From: Oscarella lobularis
Taxonomy: Eukaryota; Porifera; Homoscleromorpha; Homosclerophorida; Oscarellidae
Reading direction: 5' to 3'
Assembly: GCF_947507565.1 (NCBI RefSeq)
Contig: NC_089194.1
Location: forward strand, 1,674,001-1,738,000
Length of the DNA: 64,000 nt
The notes below the pieces were generated by a model that was not told where the DNA came from, did no database searches, and saw only the letters and a list, made by a program, of their open reading frames with translations. The position numbers were made by a program, and so were the translations under genes. This document shows, piece by piece, positions 10,084-21,426 of the stretch (positions are counted from its first letter, which is position 1; each line of letters opens with the position of its first letter).

Positions 10084-11455
10084 CGTCACTCGTAGCCTCG
10101 CGTGGCCAGGCCCTTTTCCCTGATCTCCCGGATACTCCGAGAGGGGAAAAGGTTAGGGTTAACCTTTTCCCCTCTCGGAGTATCCGGGAGATCAGGGAAA
10201 AGGGCCTGGCCACGCGAGGCTACGTCACTCGTGTCCACAACTACTTTGATAAATAACGTGTCATCTCTTATATAATCTCCACCGTCTAATGTCGATAAGG
10301 GAACAAATAGAGGACACCCACTCGCAATATTCATTTCATTTCGCGGCTTCTTGAACGACGACGACGTGGGATCGGGTCTAAACGTGTCCGACACGTGTCT
10401 ACCATAGGTTTGATCCATGAGGACGAGAGTCACTTTCTGTTGAAAGGGCCAAGGCAAAAGGGCATCATACTCGCCCCTCATCACCACAAAAAACAGCGAG
10501 AGATGAGTCCCTTTTCCCATCCCGTCCCCATTCAGATACAACCTCGCACAAAGCTTATATCCGCAGCCAGACGTGTAAAACGGCTGCGAATAAATCGAAG
10601 GCGTTTTCCCACTTACAGCCTCACGCCTACGCCTTCGAATATCAGTAATCTTCCATAGAAGAACTCCCTCTGTATTTTTACAGTCCAACATATCAATCCT
10701 AAGCCCGTGCTCCGCTAATTTTATATCGTGAGAAGCGAGGATACGATCCTGTTGTGAGAACTGTTGTTCGATGAGCGGACTCAAAGACAATCCCGTTCCC
10801 ATGCCGCTTGTGCTGAGCGAAGGGGCGTTAGTTCTTAGCGAATTATTTTCGTCTTCTAGTGATCGTATTCGCGCCGCTTGGGTTGTTATTGTCTCCTCCA
10901 TTTTGAGCATCTTTTCCGTCATGATTCGAAGATGACTTTCGACGTTGTCGAACTTGGCGCGATAGTCTCTCTGCGCGTTGTCGACGGATTGATAGCAGGC
11001 TTCGAGGATTTTTGTTTGGACGACTCGTTGATGAGCTTGCATGTCTGTGGCTTGGGTTTCGAGGTTGGCTATTCTTTCTGTTAACGCCTCCACTGCTTTC
11101 GCTCTGTTGAAGTGTGCGGAAATCTTGACGAGTTTCGCTGAGACTTTCACGAAGACGATCTAGGTCCTGGTTGGCGGCGTGGATGCCTTCACTTGCAGCA
11201 ACTAGATGAGGTGTCGTTTCCAGCTTTGTTTTCTAAAAAGAGAATCAAGGAAACAAAAAGAGGGTGGGAAAAGGGTGTGACAGGGAGGGGCAGGTAGCCT
11301 CCTTAGTATTTGTTTTGCGGCTCTTGTATTCGCCCTCCTCCTGCTCGTGGCAACCCTACTGCAACTAAAGACTACGTACGCACCCCATTAGGTTTGAGAA
11401 GGCTGGAAGAAGCACGTCTCTCCTCACGCGCTTCTGCGTCGCGATGAGACTCCAA
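10084..11455 (-). pseudogene. TRAF copy c: frameshifted stalk, C-terminus extended by a hairpin element
   Basis: Exons are 11384-11455 (LESHRDAEAREERRA, the last finger/stalk segment) and the large exon starting at 11232, with coiled coil and a full MATH domain (YSQPFYTSGCGYK, PWPFQQKVTLVLMDQ). Compared with copies b and c'' a 5-bp TATTG is missing near 11,103, so the first stalk segment (DRLRESLSETR) is out of frame with the rest. At the 3' end hairpin element 4 is inserted after VVVDTSDV. The reading frame runs through the whole element and stops at TGA in the flanking DNA, replacing TRPDKR with about 40 element-encoded residues. I find no start codon or RING exon in frame. It is probably a pseudogene. 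Confidence 0.65.
10093..10222. mobile_element. Hairpin (foldback) element 4, 130 bp, near-perfect palindrome
   Basis: Arms of about 62 bp begin TAGCCTCGCGTGGCCAGGCC and are essentially identical, with only a GGG-type centre between them. The target duplication CGTCACTCG is at 10084-10092 and 10223-10231. The empty site is at about 20,102 in unit 2 (AACGTCACTCGTGTCC). It is inserted in the last codons of TRAF c. Confidence 0.92.
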
Positions 11456-11509
11456 CTGCACAGGTAGGTTAGATTCATGGCGAGTACAAAGTCTAGGTAG
11501 TTTTCTAGG

Positions 11510-12480
11510 CTTGGCGAAAAACCTCGTGGTCCCTTTACAGTACTTACTTGATAATCTGTTGAAAAGAGATCCTACGGAAGACCATTCAACTTCCTCTCCA
11601 CTTTGGTGGCATTTGATCGCTTGCTTACCTTAGGAGTCACTTCACCTAAGCAGAAATTGTAACGAAATCGTCGTTGAATTGCATGGGAAAAATCGCAGGG
11701 AAACCGCGATGACCGTGGCGAAAGATCGAACTAAAACACAATTAGGCCTACGACCACAGAGAAGACGGCTGTACCGATTTACGCGTGCCTGAGCAGTGAA
11801 ATCTGACTCCATTCGCTTGCCGAGAACGCACCAAGGAGATGGAAGAGGATCGGTATCGGAGCAAAGCATTGTCCCAACCGAGACCCACGGTGGTTCGATC
11901 ATGTGAGTGGGCTAACGCGATGACGTTCGACGATAAAGCGACCGTCTAAGGTCAAGGGTTTCAATGAGTGTGATCTCATTGGCTGGGTATGAGACATCAG
12001 GAAGAAGGTTGGGCTACGCTGTCTCTCTCTCTCTCTCCGCCTTGTTCGGTACTGGCAACATGCCACGACACCTGTACGAGACAGACTTTGCACGTACTAA
12101 ACACGTGGTTTGGGCTTAGAAGGCACTTTTATAAGGTTTCAACAAGAGTCATCCTTTGTATCGACCCCCCCGTCCCGTCGAAACAACCCACTTCAGACAA
12201 AAACAGGAAGTTTTGGCTTTTGTTAAGTGCTTTCGGAGCGTGTCTGCTACCCCATGCCTACCTTTAGATTAGTTCCCCGGCTTGAATCCCGAGAAGGGGA
12301 CCCGGCGACTTTCTTGTAAGCAAACAATCTGTCTTTGCCGTGGTAAACAAACAGACGCTTGTATATTGCACAATTTTGCTTCATTTCGGCGGAAAGCCTT
12401 CATTTACGCGATACACTCTGAGCACGTGATCACTAAAAAGTCATTGAATACATAAAAGAGCGTACATGTATCAAAAGATC
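11510..12480. repeat. TRAF-upstream repeat block, copy 3
   Basis: This is the third copy of the block at 1,030-2,070, and the closest to it in length and sequence. It lies between ZYG11-like copy 2 and the 5' end of TRAF c. The remaining 11,456-12,650 holds no gene that I can support. Confidence 0.6.
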
Positions 12481-12650
12481 ACTGATGAAAATGCTTCAAT
12501 TGTACCTCAAAGGACACCTCAAAGAATGTCACTCATATAAGTACAACTGGCGTTCCTCACGACAAGTCGACTTGTATATTTGCATCAGTATATAAACCCA
12601 AAACACATCTGTTGAAAACAAAAAATCTCGGCAGTTTGTTTATAGCATTT

Positions 12651-15121
12651 TCATAGACACAAATTCTTGCACTTTTGTGCAACGCAATTCAGATCAAACT
12701 TCAAGCTCGACTGAAGAATTGACGGAACGGGAATAGAACTGAGGGCGTGAAAACCTACTTCCTTTCTAATCATACAAACTGGACACGGCCCCCAGTAGCG
12801 GCTGTGATATGCCTCAGCATCAAAATGACTGCTGCAGAAAAAAGCGAGACGCTGTAAACCGAATGCAGTCACGGAAGGAAACTCCGTGCTTCGAGCAATC
12901 GTTAGCAAAGGCAAAATTGTTGCCTGATGATAGGTAAAATTCACGTCAGAGAGATCGCCAAGGAGAATGTTAGCAGCCAATCTTTCTCTTGCCTCACAGT
13001 TGGAAGGCCACCAGTTAGACGATTGGTCGTGAACGAGAAGAAGACACGCCAGGTAGGAATGCGCCATGTGCATGCTCGTATCACGAGGTGCTCGAATTAC
13101 GACGGCGTCAAAAACTCGCTTGGAAAATAGTGAAAGCGCCAGATAAGGGCATTCGGCTATGACTGCCAAAGCTTCCAGTGAAGCGACGTATAATGCGGAT
13201 CGTCGTTCGTCGGCATGAGTTGAGAACGACTCCATCGCCATCTGAGCCAAAGTTGCAATGGCTTCAACAGGCAGAGTTCCGTCAAACGCGAAAACGACGT
13301 CCGGAGTAGGCAGCCCGCCAAACAACAATACGAAAGAATTCAGCAATGCTTTTCCATTTTCAAAAACATTTCGAAGCCAATAGTCAACGGGGTTGTTTCC
13401 TCCGTGTGAAGTGGCGATTTTTTCACTTATGGAAATGATAGCAGCTAAATTCGATGTCATCTGTGAACCGATTTTTGACGTCAGCTGTTTCCGCTTTTGT
13501 TGTGAAAAAGTAGCAATAACCGAAGCCAAAAAACCCATTTACATGATGTACATACTATTTCCGCTTCCGACTCCTCTGGCGTGACGTGCAGAGAAAATTG
13601 AAGAGCAAGATTACGCAGAGCATTCCTGCTAGCGACGAAAGTTGGAAAAATGGCCAAAAGTGACATCACATCAGCTCTATCATCAAAAAATTCAGGACGT
13701 TTATTCTTATGTCGGAGATTAAATAGAAGAACACTCTCTAGTATCTGCTCCAACGAATCACACGTAAACGGGGAATTTGTGAAGACAACGGCGGGAACGC
13801 TTTCAAGCAACCCCAACAACACCACGAGAAAACTTTCGTAGAAATCGAAATCGTCAGTCCGACAGCGCCTCGCAGCGGTGGACATCATCAGCATCAGCGG
13901 AACCAAACCGTTACCGATAAATCGTTTATGATTCGCTTTTAGTAGCGCACCATCAACATCAAATACTTCATACAGTGTACTCGAAAAATATGCGACATCT
14001 TTGAGAACATGACACTGGTGAAAGTGGTACTCTGAGCAAGTGACGTCAGGAACGTAATATGCAGCAAAAAGTTTCAAATTAGGACGAGAAGTCAGCGTTT
14101 CGGGAAGAACGCGATGTTGACAATATAGATACGCGTTACCAAGGAATCGCATTTGACTGAGACGATCGGCTTTCACAAGCAGCTTTTCCAATATGTCCCA
14201 CTCGCAATTGTTCGACACGTCAAGATGCGTCAGAGATGAAGCGCAACGTAGAATGCGACAAAGCGTCACGAAGAAACGTTCATCACAGATCGAATGGTTA
14301 TTCATCTCAATACATGGATACGCATCGGCACATGAAATATCCAGGCTCAAGAGACGCTGCAATTTTCCAAAGAAGCAGTCAACCGTAGATTGGCTGCCTT
14401 TGCCAGCCTCCCAATCACGGACGCTCATAATCTCAAGCGAATGCATAAACAACTCCTCAAGTTGATCTGATGCAAAATCCTTCGCTGTCGAAAAAACTTC
14501 ATACCAAATAAGTCTCGTTCCAGATACATTGAGATGTCTCAAATGGCGCAATGACGTCATCGCAGCGCAAAATTGCTCTTTTTTGAGATCCGTAAAGCTG
14601 ACGTCAAGATGCTTCAAATTCGAAAAACGATCAAGTACGCGCAAACCAATAGCACCCTTGACGTGATTCGCGGCTAAGTACGTAAGGGAGTCCCTCGACG
14701 GGGTCTCAACGACATTCTCAAAGAAGGGAACACGCAGATTTCCTAGACACCGACTGAACGATATGTCGATGCTGTCCAAGTGTTTCTGCTCTTTGAGACG
14801 CTCGATGATGGTCTCTTCATTGACAGTCATAAGTGAGTAGAGTGGTAGCTTTCTCAAATTAGGCCTATTCCGGAGTAAAATGTCTAGCACGCGTGACGTA
14901 AGTCTTCCGCGCTGTGCCATTCCTTTTAGAAGCATGTTTGCAACCACGTGGGGCAAGACGCCGCATCCGTGTCTCGAATCGGCGAGGACGATTTCGGCTA
15001 TCGTCGGCAGTGAAGCCGCTCGTTCAGTCGGACTGTCGAGAAAATCGACTGATGAAGGCGAACTTCTGCAGAGGTACGAGAGACACAAGTCGGATAGAGA
15101 GAGAAGATGGCGAGAGTCCAT
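12651..15121 (-). pseudogene. ZYG11-family leucine-rich/armadillo protein, copy 2, with 1-bp frameshift
   Basis: This is the same gene as at 2,241-4,704. The natural start is ATG 15119-15121 (MDSRHLLSLSDLC), and the stop is shared with copy 1. The length is 2,471 nt, one short of 824 codons. The missing base is in an A-run at 13528-13533 (six A here, seven at 3118-3124 in copy 1), after KWVF. Translation from the true start would therefore end about 20 codons later with the leucine-rich half only (about 546 residues). The armadillo-like half (12,651-13,530) is otherwise open. It is a pseudogene if the homopolymer length is real, and an intact 823-residue gene if it is an assembly error. It belongs to the Cul2 ligase receptor family, by resemblance. 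Confidence 0.75.
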
Positions 15122-15374
15122 TTTGAAACGCGTGACCAAGACTTTTCATCGATCCCGGATACACCTTTTCGCGGGCTTCTGTACGCAGCATGACCTACCT
15201 AGGCAAAATTTCACCAAATCAGAAAGTTTCTCTTTGTAGTCGTGACACTTTTTTCTAAACGACAAATAATGACAGCTGCATTCGTGAACAGAACGCGCCA
15301 AGGAGACTATGGGAAAAAACATTGTATTAACCCCACCAAAAAAGTGTACCCAACGTTAATCAATCATCAGTTAT

Positions 15375-15489
15375 TATATAAACACAACCTTCATTTGTAA
15401 CCTTAAAGAATGTCACTTATATAAATACAACCTTTCTTTGTACCTCAAAGACTGTCACTCATATAAACACAACACCTTTCTTTGTACCT
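15375..15489. repeat. ~43-bp minisatellite, unit 2 copy
   Basis: This is the same three-unit array as at 4,960-5,072, directly 3' of the TRAF a' stop. Confidence 0.8.
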
Positions 15490-16875
15490 ACTGGCGTTCA
15501 TCAGGTCGCTCAATACCCGACAAGTCGACTTGAACTTTCACAAACATGCAATCGTCCTTGATAAACGTCCCACTGTCGAGCTTTGCCAGGGGCAAGAAAC
15601 GCGGACGCCCGCTTGAAATATTCATCTTCTCATATGGTAGCTGCAACGACAACGGCGACGAAAGATTGGGACAAAACGCGTCGGAAACGTGATTTCGCTG
15701 GGGCCCCTGATCAATCAAAACGAACGTAACCTCCTGGCGAAAGGGCCACGAGAGAAGCGAATCGAATTCGCCCCTTATCACGACAAAAAACAAGGACAAG
15801 TGCGTGCCCTTGCCCACACCCTCGCCATGTAAAGAGAGACGCGCGCACATCTTGTAGCCGCACGGGGACGTATAGAAGGGCTGGGAATAGACAGTAGGGA
15901 CTTTCTCCGATGCCGCTTCGAGTCGTCGTCGTCTGACGTCGGTGATTTTCCAGAGCAGAACGCCTTGCATGAGATGCTTTTGATAGAGATGAGCGTCGTG
16001 TTGGGCTAGGCAAACGTCGTGTTGAGCTAGGCGGACGTCGTACGAAGCGACAACCGCATCTCTGCTCCGGATTTCTTCGGTGAGCAATGCAAAGCGACGC
16101 CAGATACTGCTGGTCGTGTAACGAGCCAAACTTTCTGCCTCGGCGATTCTCTGATTCAATTGGACGCCGTGATGTTGCTCAACGCAATCGATTTGGATGC
16201 GAAGAGATTCGATAGCGGCGGTTGCTTTATCACTGTCGCTTGGGAGTTGGAGTGAAGATAGAGTCTTCATCGTTTCGTTGATGGCCTTTGTGATGTGAGC
16301 TATGTGTTCCACTACGGAATCTCGGTTATGTGCGGAGACGGCTTTGCGTTTTAGCTGGAAGGAGAGAGAATCGCTTAGGGATCTATAGAGAGGTGTCTGT
16401 GTACCTGTCGAGCGCATCCAGGTACCTCACAGGATACGTCTTTTTCTGGACACGACAGCTTCAAGTGCTCAGACAACTAAAGCAGAAAAAAGTGTCAGAA
16501 GCCCTAGATGGCTGAGTAGTGTGAGCGCTCCTCTTACCTTTCCTCGGGGAACGTCCTGCGAGCAGACACGACATCTAATCAGCGCAATCATAAAATGCCT
16601 ATACTGACACTCGTCTTTCATGTGACGCTGTGACAAAGGCGAAAATTTCGACTACAGTGCATATTCAATTAGTTAGCTAACTGACTTCGAGTTGAGCTTT
16701 CTTTCCCAGCCACATGCACCCCTCCTCTTTCCAACTGCAGTGGACTTGGGGCTCCAAATCGCCAAAAACGTCTCTCCATTCCTGTAAGTCAGAAATGACG
16801 ACTCTTTCTAGTAACTTCGCTGAAACATACCTTCTGATCAGGGATCTCGAGCGCTCGGCCTTTGGAATCCGACAT
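15488..16875 (-). CDS. RING-less TRAF copy a' with zinc fingers, coiled coil and MATH
   Basis: This is the intact member of the a family. The start is ATG 16873-16875, MSDSKGRALEIPDQK, then a GTATGT donor. Zinc-finger exons follow (about 16,680-16,780 with EWRDVFGDLEPQVHC; about 16,535-16,640 with RHMKDECQYR and CRVC; about 16,405-16,475). The terminal exon is 15488-16354 (289 codons including the stop) with coiled coil and MATH (GVLLWKITDVRRRRLEAAS, EMNIS-like KMNISSGRPRFLPLAKLD). Every intron is phase 0, so loss of the RING exons leaves the frame intact. The stalk holds tandem short repeats (VRLAQHDV, CLAQHDA). The likely role is a signalling adaptor without its own ligase domain. The alternative is that undetected RING exons exist upstream, but TRAF b' occupies that space. 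Confidence 0.65.
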
Positions 16876-17016
16876 TCTGGGGCCCCTGTCTCTGGGGAAA
16901 GATGTGCTCTACGGTCCCGGATAAACGCATACAAGACAAAGAAAAACTCTCTTCTCTGGAGATTACGACTAAAAACAATAACTTTAAAGTACCAAAAGAA
17001 ATTTCTCTATAAAAAA

Positions 17017-18422
17017 TCATCTTTTGTCTGGACGAGTGACGTCACTCGTGTCCACAACTACTTTGATAAATAACGTATCATCTCTTATATAATCTCCACC
17101 GTCTAATGTTGATAAGGGAACAAATAGAGGACACCCACTCGCAATATTCATTTCATTGCGCGGCTTCTTGAACGACGACGACGTGGGATCGGGTCTAAAC
17201 GTGTCCGACACGTGTCTACCATAGGCTTGATCCATGAGAACGAGAGTCACTTTCTGTTGAAAGGGCCAAGGCAAAAGGGCATCATACTCGCCCCTCATCA
17301 CCACAAAAAACAGCGAGAGATGAGTCCCTTTTCCCATTCCATCCCCATTCAGATACAACCTCGCACAAAGCTTATATCCGCAGCCAGACGTATAAAACGG
17401 CTGCGAATAAATCGAAGGCGTTTTCCCACTTACAGCCTCACGCCTACGCCTTCGAATGTCAGTAATCTTCCATAGAAGAACTCCCTCTGTATTCTTACTA
17501 AGCCCGTGCTCAGCTAATTTGATATCGTGAGAAGCGGGGAAAAACGATCCCGTTCTCATTCTGAGAGAAGGGGCGTTATTGGTTCTCAGCGAACTGTCTT
17601 CTAGTGATCGTATTCGCGCCGCTTGGGTCGTTATCGTTTCTTCCATTTTGAGCATCTTTTCCGTCATGATTCGAAGATGACTTTCAAACATGGCGCGATA
17701 GTCTCTCTGCACGTTGTCGACGGATTGATAGCAGGCTTCGAGGATTTTTGTTTGAACGACTCGTTGATGGGCTTGCATGTCTGTGGCTTGGGTTTCGAGG
17801 CTGGCTATTCTTTCTGTTATCGCCTCTACTGCTTTCGTATTGCTCTGTTGGAGGGTGCGAAAATCTCGACGAGTTTTGCTGAGACTTTCGCGAAGACGAT
17901 CCAGGTCCTGGTTGGCGGCTTGGACCTCTTCAGTTTGAGCAGTCGGATGAGGTGTAACAGACTGGACTTCAGTCGCAATTGGTATTGCCTAGGCGGAAAA
18001 ATAAGAAGTCTCGTATAAATTACTACTAGCACTACATTTTCCGGAGATAATTGTGGTGGCAATGAAGAACAGTCATTGTTTTCCTTGCAGAAAACAGAAC
18101 AACTATTCTAAAAACATACCGGTAAATGATGGTGATTATTGCTTAACACTAAGCCAGTGGAAGCACACAGGGCGCCCCCTAACCTAAATCCTGGACTCGC
18201 CACTGTAAGCTACAGCTTACCCCATTGCTAAGAGAACTTCTTGAGCCATAGCAGAATCTAACAGAACTTGAATTGTTTGACTCCAACTAAAAAAGCCAAC
18301 GTAGCGAATCTGACGCGATAGCAGTAAAAAATTCTCACATCGTCCGTTTGGAAATTTGGACAATCGCCAAGAGCGTTGTGACGCGTCTCTTCCACAGCGC
18401 GACTCAGAGACTCTTCCGCCAT
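17017..18422 (-). CDS. RING-less, zinc-finger-less TRAF copy b'
   Basis: This is the duplicate of TRAF b with the same three-exon, phase-0 plan. Exon 1 is 18339-18422 (MAEESLSRAVEETRH), exon 2 about 18,036-18,083 (SSSLPPQLSPEN), and exon 3 17017 to about 17,988 with coiled coil and MATH. It keeps the same in-frame stalk deletions as b (MFESHL in place of KFDNVESHL; EHGLSKNTEG in place of the longer c form), so these predate the 10-kb duplication. I see no frameshift, and the MATH end is VTRPDKR. The protein should be about 367 residues. Confidence 0.7.
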
Positions 18423-18683
18423 GTTTGAGGCTACTATGAAAAACTATAAGTTCAGTAGGTTTTAACCATGCTTGGAACGCTCTAAAAAGCGAGTTTGGCG
18501 CCGTGCGACGGTAGGTGCGGGCCGGGGAGGGGGGGACACAGAGACTCTTCCGCCTTGTTTGAGGCTACTATGAAAAACCATAAGTTCACTAGGTTTTTCA
18601 ACAATGCTTGGAACGCTCATTTGGCACCGTGCGACGGTCGGTGCGGGTCGGTGCGGGCCGGTGCGGGCCGGGGAGGGGGGAGT

Positions 18684-18709
18684 GGGGGGGGGGGGGGGGG
18701 GGGGGGGGG
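18684..18709 (+). repeat. 26-base G run in the TRAF b' upstream region
   Basis: A near-continuous run of 26 G follows GGGGAGGGGGGAGT. The corresponding place in unit 1 (about 8,600-8,612) has only nine. It is an obvious G-quadruplex candidate on the plus strand, and also a place where sequencing length is unreliable. Confidence 0.9.
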
Positions 18710-18764
18710 ACAACCAGCCTTGTAGCAGCAGTCTTCGCACGTTCGATTGCCGCAAGTTCCCAAC
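18706..18764 (-). pseudogene. Relic of a TRAF RING exon, unit 2 copy
   Basis: It has the same TCGNRTCEDCCYK remnant as at 8,614-8,672, with the same upstream stop codon. Confidence 0.4.
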
Positions 18765-18774
18765 AGTCAAATAC

Positions 18775-19425
18775 AGTTACAACTGTAAGTCCAATCAAAA
18801 TCGACTCATAAACTGAGTCGGGATCGTCGTCTGAGCCAAGCTCGCTTTGGGAGAGTCGCAAGCATGGCCGTACACATAGGCGAGGGACGTACGGTACACT
18901 ACAACGAATGAGCATACAGTACCAGTGGGTTCAGCACAGCACTTCTCTCGACGACACTGTCTGCGTTATTGGTGACGGTAAGTTGACTTGCGATGTTATA
19001 TGCTTGTGACGACCTTTGGCGCTGAGCCAAGTCGGCACGGAGCCAACTGGGGCTACCGGAACCGGAGGAATTCCATCACTCATACAGGGGCATTCTACCA
19101 AGACTCTAAGAGGCTGCGATCGTCGCGTTCTACTGTACTGGGTGGTCTACAAAAAAGACGCGAGGATTTGCGGCGTTTGATTGAGCCCTTCGTAAACGTG
19201 ACCACCCACTTCTGGGGACTAAACTGAACGAGAGATAATAGACTGAACGGAACCTTCTCCGTTTCGACTAAACAAACCAATCTTTTGCGGGCACTTGCGC
19301 GATTCTGCCCATTTCAGTGGAAGAGAGAGGGAGGCGGGATCTAGCGGATCTAGCTGGAGCTGAGCGAATACGGGTACTGGGCACTTGGCCACACAATCGA
19401 CCAATCAAAAACAAGTTACATACGT
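18775..19425. other. No gene seen; upstream region of TRAF b'
   Basis: This is the unit 2 copy of 8,680-9,340. Several short open frames are present on both strands, none with recognisable content. Confidence 0.4.
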
Positions 19426-19429
19426 AAAG

Positions 19430-20065
19430 AATCTACAAGCTCCAGACAAAGGCTTTGGCGAAGAACCTCGTGGTCCCTTTACTTACTTGATAAAAGGCTT
19501 TTCTGTTGAAAAGAGATCCTACGGAATACGCGTAGACCATTCAACTCCCTCTCCACCCTTGGCATTTGATCGCTTGCTTACCTTAGAAGTCACTGAGTGT
19601 GATCTCATTGGCTGGGTATGAGATAAGAGGGTTGGGCTTCTCTCTTTCTCCGCCCCTGTTCGGTTCTAAGGTACTGGCAAGATGCCACGACGCCTGTGCG
19701 AGACAGACTTAGCGTCTAAAACAAGTGGTTTGGGCACTTTTATAAGGTTACAAGAGTCAGACGCATTCTTTGTATTAACGGAGACCCCCCTGTCGAAACA
19801 ACACAAAAACAGTGAGTTTGGCGTCTGTTCAGCAGCTTTTGGAGCGTGCTTGCTACCCCATGGCCTACCTTTAGATTAATTATCCCTAGAAGGAGACCCG
19901 GCGAACAAAGTTGCGACTTTCTCGTAAGCAAACAGGCTCATTTTGCCACGGCAAGCGAATTGACGCTAGTATATTGCCTGATTTCATCTACAGTACTTAC
20001 GCGTACGGGTCTTGAGCACTAAAAAGACATTGAATACATAAAAGAGCGTACATGTATCAAAAGAA
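19430..20065. repeat. TRAF-upstream repeat block, copy 4
   Basis: This is the unit 2 counterpart of 9,345-10,045, without hairpin element 3 and without the CACGTGATCA E-box segment (GAGCACTAAAAAG here). Confidence 0.55.
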
Positions 20066-20081
20066 TTTTCTCTATAAAAAA

Positions 20082-21426
20082 TCATCTTTTGTCTGGACGG
20101 GTAACGTCACTCGTGTCCACAACTACTTTGATAAATAACGTGTCATCTCTTATATAATCTCCACCGTCTAATGTTGATAAGGGAACAAATAGAGGACACC
20201 CACTCGCAATATTCATTTCATTGCGCGGCTTCTTGAACGACGACGACGTGGGATCGGGTCTAAACGTGTCCGACACGTGTCTACCATAGGTTTGATCCAT
20301 GAGGACGAGAGTCACTTTCTGTTGAAAGGGCCAAGGCAAAAGGGCATCATACTCGCCCCTCATCACCACAAAAAACAGCGAGAGATGAGTCCCTTTTCCC
20401 ATCCCGTCCCCATTCAGATACAACCTCGCACAAAGCTTATATCCGCAGCCAGACGTGTAAAACGGCTGCGAATAAATCGAAGGCGTTTTCCCACTTACAG
20501 CCTCACGCCTGCGCCTTCGAATATCAGTAATCTTCCACAGAAGAACTCCTTCGGTATTTTTACAGTCCAGCATATCAATTCTAAGCCCGTGCTCCGCTAA
20601 TTTGATATCGTGAGAAGCGAGGATTCGATCCTGTTGTGAGAACTGTTGTTCGATGAGCGGACTCAAAGACGATCCCGTTCCCATGCCGCTTGTGCTGAGC
20701 GAAGGGGCGTTAGTTCTTAGCGAATTATTCTCGTCTTCTAGTGATCGTATTCGCGCCGCTTGCGTTGTTATTGTCTCCTCCATTTTGAGCATTTTTTCCG
20801 TCATGATTCGAAGATGACTTTCGACGTTGTCGAACTTGGCGCGATAGTCTCTCTGCGCGTTGTCGACGGATTGATAGCAGGCTTCGAGGATTTTTGTTTG
20901 GACGACTCGTTGATGGGCTTGCATGTCTGTGGCTTGGGTTTCGAGGCTGGAAATTCTTTCTGTTAACGCCTCCACTGCTTTCGTATTGTTCTGCTGGAGG
21001 GTGCGGAAATCTCGACGAGTTTCGCTGAGACTTTCACAAAGACGATCCGGAGATAATTGTGGTGGCAATGAAGAACTGTCACTGTTTTCCTTGCAGAAAA
21101 ACTCAGAACCACTATTCTAAAAACATACCGGTAAATGATGGTGATTATTGCTTAACACTAAGCCAGTGGAAGGAGGCACACAGGGCGCCCCCTAACCTAA
21201 ATCCTGGACTCGCCACTGTAAGCTACAGCTTACCCCATTGCTAAGAGAACTTTTTGAGCAATAGCAGAATCTTAAATTGTTGGACTCCAACTAAAAAAGC
21301 CAACGTAGCGAATCTGACGCGATAGCAGTAAAAAATTCTCACATCGTCGGTTTGGAAATTTGGACAATCGCCAAGAGCGTTGTGACGCGTCTCTTCCACA
21401 GCGTGACTCAGAGACTCTTCCGCCAT
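20082..21426 (-). CDS. TRAF copy c' (coiled coil plus MATH), possibly the 3' half of a chimera with TRAF d
   Basis: The large exon is 20082-21089 (336 codons including stop), with a CTGCAAG acceptor. It begins with the SSSLPPQLSP segment that in b is a separate exon, and runs straight into the stalk (DRLCESLSETRRDF), because the intron and about 80 bp of coding have been deleted at CCGGA/TCGTC. The full-length stalk includes QQFSQQDRILASHD, and a complete MATH domain ends VTRPDKR. A 28-codon exon at 21343-21426 (MAEESLSHAVEETRH, GTGAGA donor, phase 0) can serve as its start, giving about 363 residues. That same exon is also read in frame by the upstream TRAF d, so a d-to-c' fusion transcript is equally possible. 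Confidence 0.6.

Larger units (their letters stand above)
1000..11200. repeat. Segmental duplication unit 1 (about 10 kb)
   Basis: This block matches 11,500-21,050 almost base for base along most of its length, in the same orientation. Offsets drift from about 10,410 on the left (ZYG11-like gene) to about 9,996 on the right (TRAF c). About 480 bp of the drift is four hairpin element insertions present only here. Gene order is ZYG11-like, TRAF a, TRAF b, TRAF c, all on the minus strand. Boundaries are approximate because related TRAF promoter blocks lie at both ends. Confidence 0.85.
11500..21050. repeat. Segmental duplication unit 2
   Basis: This is the second copy of the 10-kb unit, with ZYG11-like copy 2, TRAF a', TRAF b' and TRAF c' in the same order and strand. 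It lacks all four hairpin elements. It differs in a G-run expansion near 18,690 and in a roughly 200-bp deletion at the 5' side of TRAF c'. Confidence 0.85.
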
